Below are positions 1-7,606 of a stretch of 64,000 nt of DNA, one piece after another. Position numbers and translations under genes: made by a program. Numbering within the stretch: the first letter of the stretch is position 1; every line of letters begins with the position of its first letter. The DNA lies in assembly GCF_001884235.1 (NCBI RefSeq), contig NZ_MAOI01000066.1:62001-126000 (forward strand), read 5' to 3'. The notes under the pieces were generated by a model. The model had not been told where the DNA came from. It saw only the letters and a program-made list of their open reading frames with translations, and ran no database searches. This stretch comes from Bacillus paramycoides. GTDB lineage: Bacteria; Bacillota; Bacilli; Bacillales; Bacillaceae_G.

Positions 1-660
1 CAAAGAGGGAGAACAGGGTTATATCATTACGCAATTTTATTACCAAGCAGACAGGATTTAGCGAATGTTCTTCGTCATCTTGTAGAGATGGTATATCCAC
101 TGCACGGCGGAGCCGATCATTACTTTAGTGAAGCCCTTTATTTAGCTGATCCAGATGGAAACGGGATTGAAATTTATCATGATCGCCAAAAAGAAATTTG
201 GCGTGATGAAAATGGAGAGCTACCATTTGTTAGTAACCCGTTAGCCGGTGAAGAATTATTACAGCAAGGAAGTACATGGAATGGCTTTCCAGCTGGTACT
301 GTGATGGGGCATATTCATTTCCATGTAGCTGATTTGGAAGAAGCGAAACGTTTCTATGTTGATGGTCTTGGTTTTGAAGTAACCATCCCAGCTCGTAATG
401 GAGCGTTGTTCGTATCCGCAGGTGGTTATCATCACCATATTGGTTTAAATACATGGCAAGGTGAAGGGATACCACCGCAAATGCCAAATTCCGTCGGCTT
501 GAAATATTTCACAATTGTACTAGCGGATGAAAAACAAAAAGAACAAGTATGTGAAAGCTTAAAAAATATTGGCAAGATTGCTACGTACAAAGATGGAATA
601 TTACAAGTTGAGGACCCATTTGGACATTGTATACATTTCAAAATAAAAGGAGAAGCCTAA
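1..660 (+). CDS. Glyoxalase/extradiol dioxygenase (VOC) family protein, CatE-like, 5' end outside the window
   Basis: The reading frame is open from base 1, so the N-terminus lies upstream; about 219 residues are present. Two VOC modules are visible: the first ends in a DPDGNGIEIYHDR stretch, the second starts near GHIHFHVADLEEAKRFY and ends with EDPFGHCIHFKI. His and Glu in such positions are metal ligands in this superfamily. The start (GLYHYAILLPSR) resembles B. subtilis CatE, a catechol-2,3-dioxygenase of about 285 residues that cleaves aromatic rings and protects against catechol stress. The substrate here is inferred, and other VOC enzymes remain possible. The stop codon is inside the left arm of a terminator shared with the convergent phhB. 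Confidence 0.8.
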   Translation, partial: QRGRTGLYHYAILLPSRQDLANVLRHLVEMVYPLHGGADHYFSEALYLADPDGNGIEIYHDRQKEIWRDENGELPFVSNPLAGEELLQQGSTWNGFPAGTVMGHIHFHVADLEEAKRFYVDGLGFEVTIPARNGALFVSAGGYHHHIGLNTWQGEGIPPQMPNSVGLKYFTIVLADEKQKEQVCESLKNIGKIATYKDGILQVEDPFGHCIHFKIKGEA

Positions 661-678
661 AAATGGCTTCTCTTTTTT
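650..678. terminator. Bidirectional terminator between CatE-like gene and phhB
   Basis: GAGAAGCC (650-657) pairs with GGCTTCTC (665-672), followed by a T-run on the plus strand. It lies between two convergent stop codons and overlaps the end of the upstream CDS. Confidence 0.8.
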
Positions 679-991
679 ACTTTCTTATAATTGCTTTTTC
701 GTTTTGTAAAAATAGTTCATCAAATTGCTTCGCAAGCTCAAAATCTAGTTTCGTTAAACCTTTTGCATTCCATGATGACAAAGTAATAATGACTGCTTTA
801 TACTGGATAAGGATAAATGGATGGTGATTATGTTCTTCTGATAGTTTGGCGGCTTCAGAGACAAATTCGACTCCTTTTAAGTAGTCGGAAAACATATATT
901 TTCTTTCGATCCATTTTTCATCTTTCACTGTCCATTTATCCAGCTTTGCTAATTCCTCTTGTACTTCTTCATTATTTAATCGTAGCATCAT
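677..991 (-). CDS. phhB: Pterin-4a-carbinolamine dehydratase
   Basis: It dehydrates 4a-hydroxytetrahydrobiopterin so that the pterin cofactor of phenylalanine hydroxylase can be recycled. The 104-residue length is normal for the family. The signature EHNHHPFI carries the catalytic histidines, and the C-terminal part with LTKLDFELAKQFDEL matches the conserved helix. Two adjacent ATG codons (991 and 988) are possible starts; an AAGGATGTG ribosome site precedes them. The start overlaps the end of phhA by 20 bases on the same strand, so the two are translated from one mRNA and work in the same step. Confidence 0.93.
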   Translation of the reverse strand: MMLRLNNEEVQEELAKLDKWTVKDEKWIERKYMFSDYLKGVEFVSEAAKLSEEHNHHPFILIQYKAVIITLSSWNAKGLTKLDFELAKQFDELFLQNEKAIIRK

Positions 992-2726
992 TTTTCACAT
1001 CCTTTATCTGTAGTAGTGCAAGACCATTGTTAATAAGACGCGTTACAGCTTCGTCAGTTGTGAAGGTAGAAAGTTGTTGTAATAATGCTGCTGATGCTTC
1101 ATGACCTTTGTTATGTTCTAAAAGCAATTCTAAAATTTCAAGACGAAGCAACCATTCTTTCGGATAAAATTTATTTAATACTTCTTGGATTGCTACTAAT
1201 TGCTCGACATGCGCGCCGTGTAAAGTACCTTCACCTCGAATATCACGAACCGTTTGATACATACGTTCAAGCTCAGTCAGTACAAGCGGATCAGGAGTTT
1301 CTTGTACTTCTTCATCCATTGGGAAAAATGCAGCTGCATCTGCCGCTCCTGGGAATACAGAAGTGATTTGTGAGCCGACAGCCATATCAAATGCTCCCCA
1401 TGAAGGATCAAATAATAAGCGATCTTTATGAGTAACTGTACAATCTATAAAGGAGATAAGAGCAATCTTTTTATCATTCTTTACAATGTCTGTTACTGTT
1501 CCTTTTACATGAATGCCACTTGCAAAAGTAAACTCTGCACTATTTCCAATTGTAATGCATAATGATTGTAATTGTTCTTCTGTACAATTTTCTAATGCAA
1601 TATCTCCATCTAGTAATCCGATTGGTGTCCCGAATCCATCGCTATGCACAGATGTAGAATGATTTGCTAACTGTTTATTATGAATTGCTAATGCAGTTGG
1701 TGTATTTGTTCTCATATAAATGACTTCACCAGTATCATTTTTAATTGTCTCTGTAAATGTACCTGTAATTTGTAATCCGCTACTTAGCTCAGTTGTAGCA
1801 TGGTTTTCGGAGCGGATTGCTTTTTCTAATCCTTCTGTGCCACCTGTTTTAAATGCCATCGTTTCAGAGAACTTCTCAAGTGCCTCAGTCAACTCTTCAA
1901 ATGATTCGCAAACAAATAGCTGTGGCTGCATTTTTGTTACGTCATAAGTTGTACCTGTACAAGCTTCAATTGAGAATGGGACTTTCTTTACAGCATCTGT
2001 TAAACAATGCTTACTTTCACCGACAGAGGAAAGGAGACCAGCACCGTAAATTTTCGGGTCATCTATATTACCGATTAGGCCATATTCCACTGTCCACCAG
2101 AATAGACGTGAAATTTGTTCTGCTTCTGATAAACCAGAAACTAAGTTTTGTTTTTCGATTACAGCATTTTCAGCAGCTGCAACTTCTTCAGGTGTAGAAG
2201 TCGGGCTTTCTTTTACAATCGTTAATGTACGAACAGCTTCGAAAGCTTCATGTTCTTCTTTGGTGGAGAAAGCTTTCGCTCCAATTTGTCCAAATCGTTT
2301 CACATATTTTGCATATGTAGGATCGAGTAAAATCGGTGCGTGTCCTGCTGCTTCATGAACGATATCAGGAGCTGGTGTATACTCGATATTTTCTACTTTA
2401 CGAATATCTGTTGCGATTGGTAGTAATCCGTGCCCCTGAAAATCAAAGAATGCGACGCCGGGAATAAGTCCGTCAATCGTTACGGCGCCCCAGCCGCTTG
2501 GTGCTAAACAGTCATTCATTTCTTCTACTTTTGGAATCGCATCTATATTAATACCAGATGATTGTAGTCCATTAACGTATGCTGGATGAGCAACATCTTT
2601 TAAGAAGTTATGGTTTTGTTTCATAATGTAACGCCAAACAGCGTGATTCACCGGCGTGTATTGATCATAATGCTGTGTGGATACGAATGGTTTTAAATGT
2701 GATGGAATTTTTGTTTTCTTTGTCAT
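972..2726 (-). CDS. phhA: Phenylalanine-4-hydroxylase with long C-terminal extension
   Basis: It hydroxylates phenylalanine to tyrosine using Fe(II), O2 and tetrahydropterin. The first ~290 residues are the aromatic amino acid hydroxylase domain: HEAAGH supplies iron ligands His124 and His129, and WTVEYG supplies Glu214. At 584 residues it is about twice the usual bacterial length. The extra C-terminal half contains two similar segments (about residues 316-352 and 403-437, each with a G-T-x-T-x-x-(I/V)-K-N-D core) and then a helical tail; its function is unknown. GGAGG lies just before the ATG. The gene is preceded by two T-boxes with Tyr specifier codons, so it is expected to be switched on when uncharged tRNA-Tyr accumulates. 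Confidence 0.95.
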   Translation of the reverse strand: MTKKTKIPSHLKPFVSTQHYDQYTPVNHAVWRYIMKQNHNFLKDVAHPAYVNGLQSSGINIDAIPKVEEMNDCLAPSGWGAVTIDGLIPGVAFFDFQGHGLLPIATDIRKVENIEYTPAPDIVHEAAGHAPILLDPTYAKYVKRFGQIGAKAFSTKEEHEAFEAVRTLTIVKESPTSTPEEVAAAENAVIEKQNLVSGLSEAEQISRLFWWTVEYGLIGNIDDPKIYGAGLLSSVGESKHCLTDAVKKVPFSIEACTGTTYDVTKMQPQLFVCESFEELTEALEKFSETMAFKTGGTEGLEKAIRSENHATTELSSGLQITGTFTETIKNDTGEVIYMRTNTPTALAIHNKQLANHSTSVHSDGFGTPIGLLDGDIALENCTEEQLQSLCITIGNSAEFTFASGIHVKGTVTDIVKNDKKIALISFIDCTVTHKDRLLFDPSWGAFDMAVGSQITSVFPGAADAAAFFPMDEEVQETPDPLVLTELERMYQTVRDIRGEGTLHGAHVEQLVAIQEVLNKFYPKEWLLRLEILELLLEHNKGHEASAALLQQLSTFTTDEAVTRLINNGLALLQIKDVKNDATIK

Positions 2727-2797
2727 TTAGACATCCTCCTTTTTTTCTATAAAAATGAATACCGGTTCGTATAGCTTGTACCACCTCCCTTCAAAAT

Positions 2798-2811
2798 TGT
2801 AAGCGCTTATA
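2798..2811. promoter_or_regulatory. Candidate cre site (CcpA) in the phhA leader
   Basis: TGTAAGCGCTTATA differs from the catabolite-responsive palindrome mainly in its last bases. It lies between the promoter-proximal T-box terminator and the phhA start, where a bound CcpA could act as a roadblock. Prediction from motif only. Confidence 0.45.
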
Positions 2812-2869
2812 GAATTTTATCATAAGATTCGGAATTATTTAACAACTGTTTGCGTGAGAAATAGAAAAA

Positions 2870-3112
2870 GCCCCTATCGGAACATCCGATAGGGGCGAAA
2901 GAATCGCGGTACCACCCTATTTGTAAGTGAAAATATACTTACATCTCAACTAATGATAACGGAAAAACTCCGTCTTTTCCTTCATGCATAAAAGCACTAC
3001 GAAAAAGAAGCTCCAGAATTGTAATTCGTACTTATATATGTGCTAATTTCCACCGACCATTAGCTCTCTGAAACAGGGATACAAGATACTACTGCGATTC
3101 TTTCAACGCGTA
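2870..3112 (-). promoter_or_regulatory. T-box riboswitch, tyrosine type, gene-proximal copy
   Basis: Read on the minus strand, an AGAGAG motif is followed by a GGTCGGTGG-containing hairpin, then GAAT-TAC-A-ATTCTGGAGC, the T-box GGGTGGTACCGCG (about 2904-2916), and a terminator made of CCCCTATCGG and its complement (2871-2896) with a T-run. By alignment with the known glyQS layout (GAAA-codon-A-TTC) the specifier codon is TAC (complement of 3021-3023), i.e. Tyr. This fits control of phhA, which makes tyrosine. Confidence 0.93.
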
Positions 3113-3147
3113 TATATGAAGTTATTTAAAAGGGAAGGACGCAAAAA

Positions 3148-3392
3148 AGTCCCTATCGGAATATCCGATAGGGACGATAAAAATCGCGGTACCACCCTAT
3201 TTGTAAACAACTAATTGTTTACCACTTACTTTAAGATAACGGAAAGATCCGTCTTTCTCTTCATGCATAAAAAGCATTACGGGAAAGAAGCTCCAGAATT
3301 GTAATTCACGCTTGTATATGTACTGATTTGCACCAACCATCAGTTCTCTGAGACAGGGATATAAGTCGCTACTAGTATTCCTTCAAAGCCGA
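3148..3392 (-). promoter_or_regulatory. T-box riboswitch, tyrosine type, promoter-proximal copy
   Basis: This is a second complete T-box with the same parts: AGAGAA, the GGTTGGTG loop, GAAT-TAC-A-ATTCTGGAGC with specifier TAC (complement of 3301-3303), GGGTGGTACCGCG and its own terminator (3149-3175). The leader sequence is clearly homologous to the copy at 2870-3112, so the pair arose by tandem duplication. Two antitermination decisions in series should tighten the response to uncharged tRNA-Tyr. Confidence 0.93.
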
Positions 3393-3424
3393 TATATAAT
3401 TCGTTCAACTAAACTATGTTTTGT

Positions 3425-3454
3425 ATTATAAAACTATATTGAAAAGCTTGTCAA
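3425..3454 (-). promoter_or_regulatory. Sigma-A promoter for the T-box/phhA/phhB transcript
   Basis: On the minus strand, a perfect -35 TTGACA (complement of 3449-3454) and a perfect -10 TATAAT (complement of 3425-3430) are 18 bases apart. Transcription would start near 3417 and enter the distal T-box. Confidence 0.85.
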
Positions 3455-3465
3455 CAATAATTTTA

Positions 3466-3541
3466 TTATTTTACTTCTAAATCAACGTTTAAATTAGATG
3501 TATTTTCAGTTGCATCAGTTGCAACAATGAAACTCTCTCTA
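3466..3541 (-). pseudogene. Possible C-terminal remnant of an unknown gene
   Basis: A minus-strand frame reads a plausible protein end of 25 codons (core SFIVATDATENTSNLNVDLEVK minus its last residues) before TAA, but in-frame stops cut it off a few codons upstream and there is no start or ribosome site. It may be the last piece of a decayed gene, or chance. The remaining plus-strand DNA from 3455 to 3753 shows nothing else clear. Confidence 0.2.
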
Positions 3542-3753
3542 ATAAAAAAAACTAATTTTCAGAAAAAAATTACATTTCTATCGTTAATTATAAAGACCGA
3601 TGTTGGCTAAACTATACATTTGACATAATTCATACCGATCCTCTTTGAATTAAAAATTTCTTGGGAAATTTTTTGGGATTATGTCGAATGGCTACAACAT
3701 GCATATAGCAAGCGGAATGTGAGGGATGCTATAGGGAAAAATAGGGGTGTTAT

Positions 3754-4992
3754 ATGAAAAAGTTTATAGTAAGTGGCAGCGTGAGTTTGTTTCTTTTTTT
3801 CTGTACAATTTCTATTATTAGCGCAGAAAATAATAGAGTAAAAGTTGCTTTTATTCGTAATCATGATCTTTGGATTAAAGTCGATGAAAAAGAAAAGCAG
3901 ATTACAAAAGGAGAGTACATAACAGGGCCGAAATGGTCATATGATGGAGGATGGCTTGCATATGCAAAAGGAAAGAAGCGAAATCATCTTGAACTGTATC
4001 GGCTGAAAGATGGAAAGAAAGTTACACCGTTTCAATCAGAAGCATCGAATTATCAATGGTCACCAATAGAGAATGTAATTGCATTTGTATTTGCACGTAC
4101 ATTAAATACGTTTGATGCTGAAAAAAAGAAAGCAGATTTTGAAAATGTATCAGCTGGTGTAGGTGACTATGCATGGTATCCTGATGGTAAGAGGTTTCTT
4201 GTATCATCTGAAGCGTATTTACTTCCAACAGGATGGACAGGAGCTCAGCTATATGAAATGGAAAAGGATGCAAATATGAATCCTCATAAGATGAAACATT
4301 TATATGCACTACCGAATGAGCATGATGACTTTTTAGCATTAGTTGCAAGTGGATTTAAGTGGTCACCAGATCAAAAGTGGATTTCGTTTTTAGCAGTACC
4401 AACAGCTTCTTTGTCAGCGGATAGTAATACACTTTGTTTAATTCGAGCGGACGGCAGTCGTTTTGAAAAAATAGATCAAATGTTGTTAAATACACAATGG
4501 TTTCAATGGTCGCCATCAAAAAATATATTGGCGTATATTGAAGGTAGCGGAAGAGTTGCATTAGAGAATAAACATTTAAAAGTAAAAGAATTACCAGCCC
4601 TACAGCAAAATACATTTACTCCAAAAGGATATGTTGATTGGGACTTCACATGGAAGAACGATAAAGTAATTATCGTTTCAAGGGCAAAGGAAGCAGAACT
4701 ATCGATACATCCGGAAAAAAGGCCACTACCAACTTTATATGAGATAAATAGTACAAGCGATGAACAACATCAAATCACAAAGCCACCTTATAATCAAGGT
4801 GATTATAATCCTATCTTTATAAAGAAGAGCAATCAATTAATGTGGATACGTTCAAATCGTAAGAAAGCTGATGTATGGCTTGCTCATAGCGATGGGAAAT
4901 ATGAAAAGAAGTGGATTGAAAATATAGATGTACCAGAGTGGTATTATGAGAAATGGAATTGGGAAGATGTCATTTCGGTGAAAGACGAGTAA
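3754..4992 (+). CDS. Secreted TolB-like beta-propeller protein
   Basis: Residues 1-24 form a signal peptide (Lys, hydrophobic stretch, ending ...ISAE). The 412-residue body is made of repeated PD40/WD40-like blades, recognisable from motifs such as GPKWSYDGGWLAYA, NYQWSPIENVIAFV, DYAWYPDGKRFLV, GFKWSPDQKWISFL and WFQWSPSKNILAYI. Such propellers bind other proteins or cell-wall ligands outside the membrane; TolB of Gram-negatives is the best-known relative, but Gram-positives have no Tol-Pal system, so the role here is unknown. The gene stands alone, with a GGGGTG ribosome site and a terminator right after the stop. Confidence 0.75.
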   Translation: MKKFIVSGSVSLFLFFCTISIISAENNRVKVAFIRNHDLWIKVDEKEKQITKGEYITGPKWSYDGGWLAYAKGKKRNHLELYRLKDGKKVTPFQSEASNYQWSPIENVIAFVFARTLNTFDAEKKKADFENVSAGVGDYAWYPDGKRFLVSSEAYLLPTGWTGAQLYEMEKDANMNPHKMKHLYALPNEHDDFLALVASGFKWSPDQKWISFLAVPTASLSADSNTLCLIRADGSRFEKIDQMLLNTQWFQWSPSKNILAYIEGSGRVALENKHLKVKELPALQQNTFTPKGYVDWDFTWKNDKVIIVSRAKEAELSIHPEKRPLPTLYEINSTSDEQHQITKPPYNQGDYNPIFIKKSNQLMWIRSNRKKADVWLAHSDGKYEKKWIENIDVPEWYYEKWNWEDVISVKDE

Positions 4993-5030
4993 AAAATCCT
5001 GCCTGAAATATAATTTTTAGGCAGGATTTT
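4991..5030. terminator. Bidirectional terminator
   Basis: AATCCTGCCT and AGGCAGGATT form a stem with A- and T-runs on either side, between the convergent propeller gene and the small DUF4023-like gene. Confidence 0.8.
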
Positions 5031-5035
5031 CAATG

Positions 5036-5158
5036 TTATTTATGCGTCTTATTTGGCTTTTTTTTCGCAGGGTTTCCATTCCCTTGATGTTTTCTATTTT
5101 GTTCATCTTTTGCTTGCTTTTCATGCAATGTATCTAAAAAGTCATTTGAGTTACTCAT
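5036..5158 (-). CDS. Small hydrophilic protein, DUF4023-like
   Basis: This is a 40-codon gene with a strong ribosome site (GGAGAG, 8 bases before ATG). The product starts MSNSNDFLDTLHEKQAKDEQ and ends in a Lys/Pro/Asn-rich tail (NPAKKKPNKTHK). It has no membrane segment. It resembles the short DUF4023 proteins of Bacillus, whose function is unknown. It shares a terminator with the convergent upstream gene. Confidence 0.7.
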   Translation of the reverse strand: MSNSNDFLDTLHEKQAKDEQNRKHQGNGNPAKKKPNKTHK

Positions 5159-5230
5159 TTTTATATCTCTCCTTTTTTCATTTCGTCCTAATTACTATAA
5201 CCATTTAGGAGGAAAATCATGAGATAAAAG

Positions 5231-5569
5231 TTAAGCACTTAGTTTTCTTCGGTAATATAAGTAAAATATTCTATACGTAATAAATAGCATAAGTAAAACT
5301 AGTAACTCTATATTTTCTTTTGAAATAGCCTCGAAAGGGTCTGGCAAGTAAGGGGATTTTTCGCTCGCTCCTAAATCTAACTATTTGTTTAAGAGATTAA
5401 TGATGCAAAAAATGAAAACACCGGACCAGCTTGCGATAATTGCTTGTTGCTTAATTTTTGCTTCACGTTCATCATCTGTAATCCAAGGATTAGCAGTTTT
5501 ATCACTATTAAAAAAGCTATTTATGTATCCCTATATGATCATTCCGATAAAGACGATAATCCATTTCAT
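5231..5569 (-). pseudogene. Small membrane protein gene broken by two in-frame TAG stops
   Basis: From ATG at 5569 (preceded by an AAGGA ribosome site) the frame reads MKWIIVFIGMII, then TAG (5531-5533), then GYINSFFNSDKTANPW..., then a second TAG (5381-5383), then LDLGASEKSPYLPDPFEA... to TAA at 5231. All three pieces look like protein: three hydrophobic segments and charged linkers, no frameshift. Each TAG is one G-to-A change from a TGG Trp codon, which would suit the sequence. I infer an inactivated gene of about 112 residues. Its function is unknown. Confidence 0.6.
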
Positions 5570-5672
5570 ATTTGTGGTCCTTCTCTTCTTGTAAAAAATT
5601 CATATAGCAGGAATGAAGAATAAAATAGGGAAGGAATATGTGAGACTATTTTATATTGAGAGGAAGAGGAGT

Positions 5673-6248
5673 ATGAAACTTGTCTTTGTTCGTCATGGTG
5701 AAGGTGAACATACAAAGGATTTACCATTAAGTTTGCAAGTGGTGAATCCGCCGTTGACGGGAGTAGGAAAGAAGCAGGCTGAATTGCTTCAGTGCCATGT
5801 ACCATTACAAGACAGGGATATATTAATCGCTAGTCCTACACTTCGAACACTACAAACTGCGACAATGTGGAGTTCGAATGTTGTTTGTCAAAAAATCGTT
5901 CATCCATATATATCCCCACGCATTTTCCCTTATCGTGAATTAGCTAAAACATTGCCGTGTGATCAATTGTTAGATCGAAAGATAATTAGAAATTTATTTC
6001 CACATTTTTCGTTAGAAGAAAGTACAAATGAACTGTTATGGAATGAGGGAATCAATATAATCCGAGAGAAGGAATTTCAACAAATAGTAGGTGAGTTTCT
6101 GCATTGGTGCTATCAGTTAAAAGCAGAAAAAGTTTGTATCGTTTCGCATGATGGAACAATTACAGCTTATAGACAATATTTACAAAAAGTAGTTTTAACG
6201 AGAGATGATTTTTTAGAAGAAACGGGGATATATCAAATAGATTTATAG
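5673..6248 (+). CDS. Histidine phosphatase (phosphoglycerate mutase-like) family protein
   Basis: The 191-residue product opens with MKLVFVRHGEGEH, the RHG motif whose His is phosphorylated during catalysis; SPTLRTLQTA carries the second Arg and VSHDGT the second catalytic His. These are the standard residues of the 2H-phosphatase superfamily, which hydrolyses phosphate esters on sugars, nucleotides or proteins. The substrate cannot be read from sequence. The start at 5673 has AGAGGAG before it; an upstream in-frame ATG at 5613 lacks one. It is 14 bases ahead of the caspase-like gene, so the two form an operon. Confidence 0.85.
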   Translation: MKLVFVRHGEGEHTKDLPLSLQVVNPPLTGVGKKQAELLQCHVPLQDRDILIASPTLRTLQTATMWSSNVVCQKIVHPYISPRIFPYRELAKTLPCDQLLDRKIIRNLFPHFSLEESTNELLWNEGINIIREKEFQQIVGEFLHWCYQLKAEKVCIVSHDGTITAYRQYLQKVVLTRDDFLEETGIYQIDL

Positions 6249-6262
6249 GGAGGGGATGTCAA

Positions 6263-6796
6263 ATGAACATTGCACTAGTAGTTGGCTATAACTCTGATTT
6301 GGAAGCGCAATCAATTCGAGCAACACTTGAATATTTTGGGGCGAGAGTTGTGACATATTGGATCGGTAGACCGAAAGATTTCATCGATGTTCTTTCCGGA
6401 AAGACTTTATATAAAGATATCAATTATGTTATTTTTTGCTTTCATGGTGATGAAGGGGAATTTGTAATGGAAGAGTTAGGAGAAGATGTGTATGACGAAA
6501 ATGAACCGAGAGGATACTTTGGTGCAGCAAAAATTAAGAGATATGCAAAATTGCATAATATCCATATTGTAAATAGTGGTTGTACGTTAGGAGAACAAAA
6601 ACTAGCAGAAGTATTTTTACAAAAGGGTGCAAAATCGTATATTGGATCGATAGATTATGTGGATGGAAATGCAGCACTTATGTTTACAATTCGCTTATTT
6701 TACGGGCTTATTAATCATAAAAAAACAGTAGAAGATGCTTTTCAAGAAGCAAGATTAATTGATGAGAAGACCCGTACATTTCGATTATATGAATAG
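6263..6796 (+). CDS. Small stand-alone caspase/CHAT-fold-like protein
   Basis: I do not recognise this as a named gene. The 177 residues look like a minimal caspase-haemoglobinase fold: an opening beta strand (MNIALVVGYN), then YVIFCFHGDEGEF with a candidate catalytic His61 in an HG motif, then IHIVNSGCTLGE with a candidate Cys107, then GAKSYIGSIDYVDGNAA and a helix typical of CHAT C-termini (FYGLINHKKTVEDAFQEAR). This His-Gly...Cys layout is that of caspases, gingipains and CHAT peptidases. There is no signal peptide, so it would act in the cytosol. A strong GGGAGGGG ribosome site precedes ATG; it follows the histidine phosphatase. Protease activity is inference. Confidence 0.6.
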   Translation: MNIALVVGYNSDLEAQSIRATLEYFGARVVTYWIGRPKDFIDVLSGKTLYKDINYVIFCFHGDEGEFVMEELGEDVYDENEPRGYFGAAKIKRYAKLHNIHIVNSGCTLGEQKLAEVFLQKGAKSYIGSIDYVDGNAALMFTIRLFYGLINHKKTVEDAFQEARLIDEKTRTFRLYE

Positions 6797-6870
6797 CCTG
6801 AAACATGTTTATTCGAATATAGAATGAATACGTTTCGCATTTAGCACACAGTTTTTTTACATTTTTTCAG

Positions 6871-6885
6871 TGAAAATGATTATCA
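6871..6885. promoter_or_regulatory. Fur-box-like operator
   Basis: TGAAAATGATTATCA matches the 7-1-7 Fur/PerR-family consensus (TGATAAT-N-ATTATCA) at 14 of 15 positions. It sits just upstream of a TATGAT -10-like element (6893-6898) in front of the DoxX gene, which suggests iron (Fur), or less likely PerR or Zur, control. Confidence 0.6.
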
Positions 6886-7001
6886 ACTATGGTATGATAT
6901 GTTCAAGTTTTTACAGGTAATAAAAGTTACTATATAAACGTTAGTTTTGGATGTTTTATTCAGATGTCACAAATTATTCATAATTAACATTATAAAAATA
7001 A

Positions 7002-7033
7002 GTAACTAATGATATTATATTATCTGTAACTAA
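7002..7033. promoter_or_regulatory. Direct repeats GTAACTAA flanking a -10-like element
   Basis: GTAACTAA occurs at 7002-7009 and 7026-7033, flanking TATTAT (7013-7018) close to the DoxX start. Related GTAA/TTAC pairs occur at 6917-6930. Such motifs resemble operators of YodB/CatR-type (HxlR/DUF24) repressors, which control DoxX-like genes in B. subtilis. The assignment is a guess. Confidence 0.35.
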
Positions 7034-7059
7034 CTTAATTACAACTTTAGGAGGAAGAT

Positions 7060-7560
7060 ATGGTTATTCAATTTTTAAGAGAAAACAAAGCAGTTTCTTT
7101 TGTATTAGCGATAATCCGAGTATATCTTGGGTACACATGGCTAATGGCTGGAATCGGTAAACTACAAGGAAAAGGATTCGATGCAACTGGTTATCTACAA
7201 GGTGCAATTGAAAAATCTAAAGGAGCACAACCGGCGGTTCAATCTTGGTGGGCATCATTCTTACAAGAATTTGCAATTCCAAATGTAGATCTGTTTAATA
7301 CACTTGTAACGTGGGGAGAAATTTTAGTCGGAATTGGTTTAATTGTAGGCTGTTTAACAAAAACAGCGGTCTTTTTCGGTCTTGTAATGAACTTTTCCTA
7401 TCTGTTTAGTGGGTCAATTGGTGTAAACCCTGAAATGGTTATCTTATCAATGTTCGTTCTTGTTTCTGGTATGAATGCTGGAAAACTTGGAATCGATGGT
7501 TTCGTTATACCGAAAGTATTAGGATCAAAAACTCAAAAACGCCAAAAGCAAGCTGCTTAA
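7060..7560 (+). CDS. DoxX family membrane protein
   Basis: The 166-residue product has four hydrophobic segments (about residues 12-33, 80-102, 103-120 and 125-145) and the family signature GYTWLMAGIGKL near the N-terminus. In Bacillus, DoxX-like proteins such as CatD and MhqP belong to quinone and thiol-stress regulons; other members associate with thiosulfate:quinone oxidoreductases. AGGAGG lies 7 bases before ATG. The long upstream region carries a Fur-like box and GTAACTAA repeats, so expression is probably regulated. It is monocistronic and ends in a strong terminator. Confidence 0.85.
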   Translation: MVIQFLRENKAVSFVLAIIRVYLGYTWLMAGIGKLQGKGFDATGYLQGAIEKSKGAQPAVQSWWASFLQEFAIPNVDLFNTLVTWGEILVGIGLIVGCLTKTAVFFGLVMNFSYLFSGSIGVNPEMVILSMFVLVSGMNAGKLGIDGFVIPKVLGSKTQKRQKQAA

Positions 7561-7571
7561 TATATGAAAAC

Positions 7572-7606
7572 GGGTATCTCAAAAATGAGATACCCATTTA
7601 TTTTTC
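7572..7606. terminator. Bidirectional terminator after the DoxX gene
   Basis: GGGTATCTC (7572-7580) pairs with GAGATACCC (7587-7595), between convergent genes. Confidence 0.85.

Noticed and set aside
2870-3392. Duplicated inverted repeats as IS remnants
   Set aside because: All conserved T-box parts are present in both copies, in correct order.
5385-5594. Plus-strand ORF of 69 codons
   Set aside because: It has no ribosome site and lies antisense to the broken membrane-protein gene whose minus-strand reading is much more protein-like.
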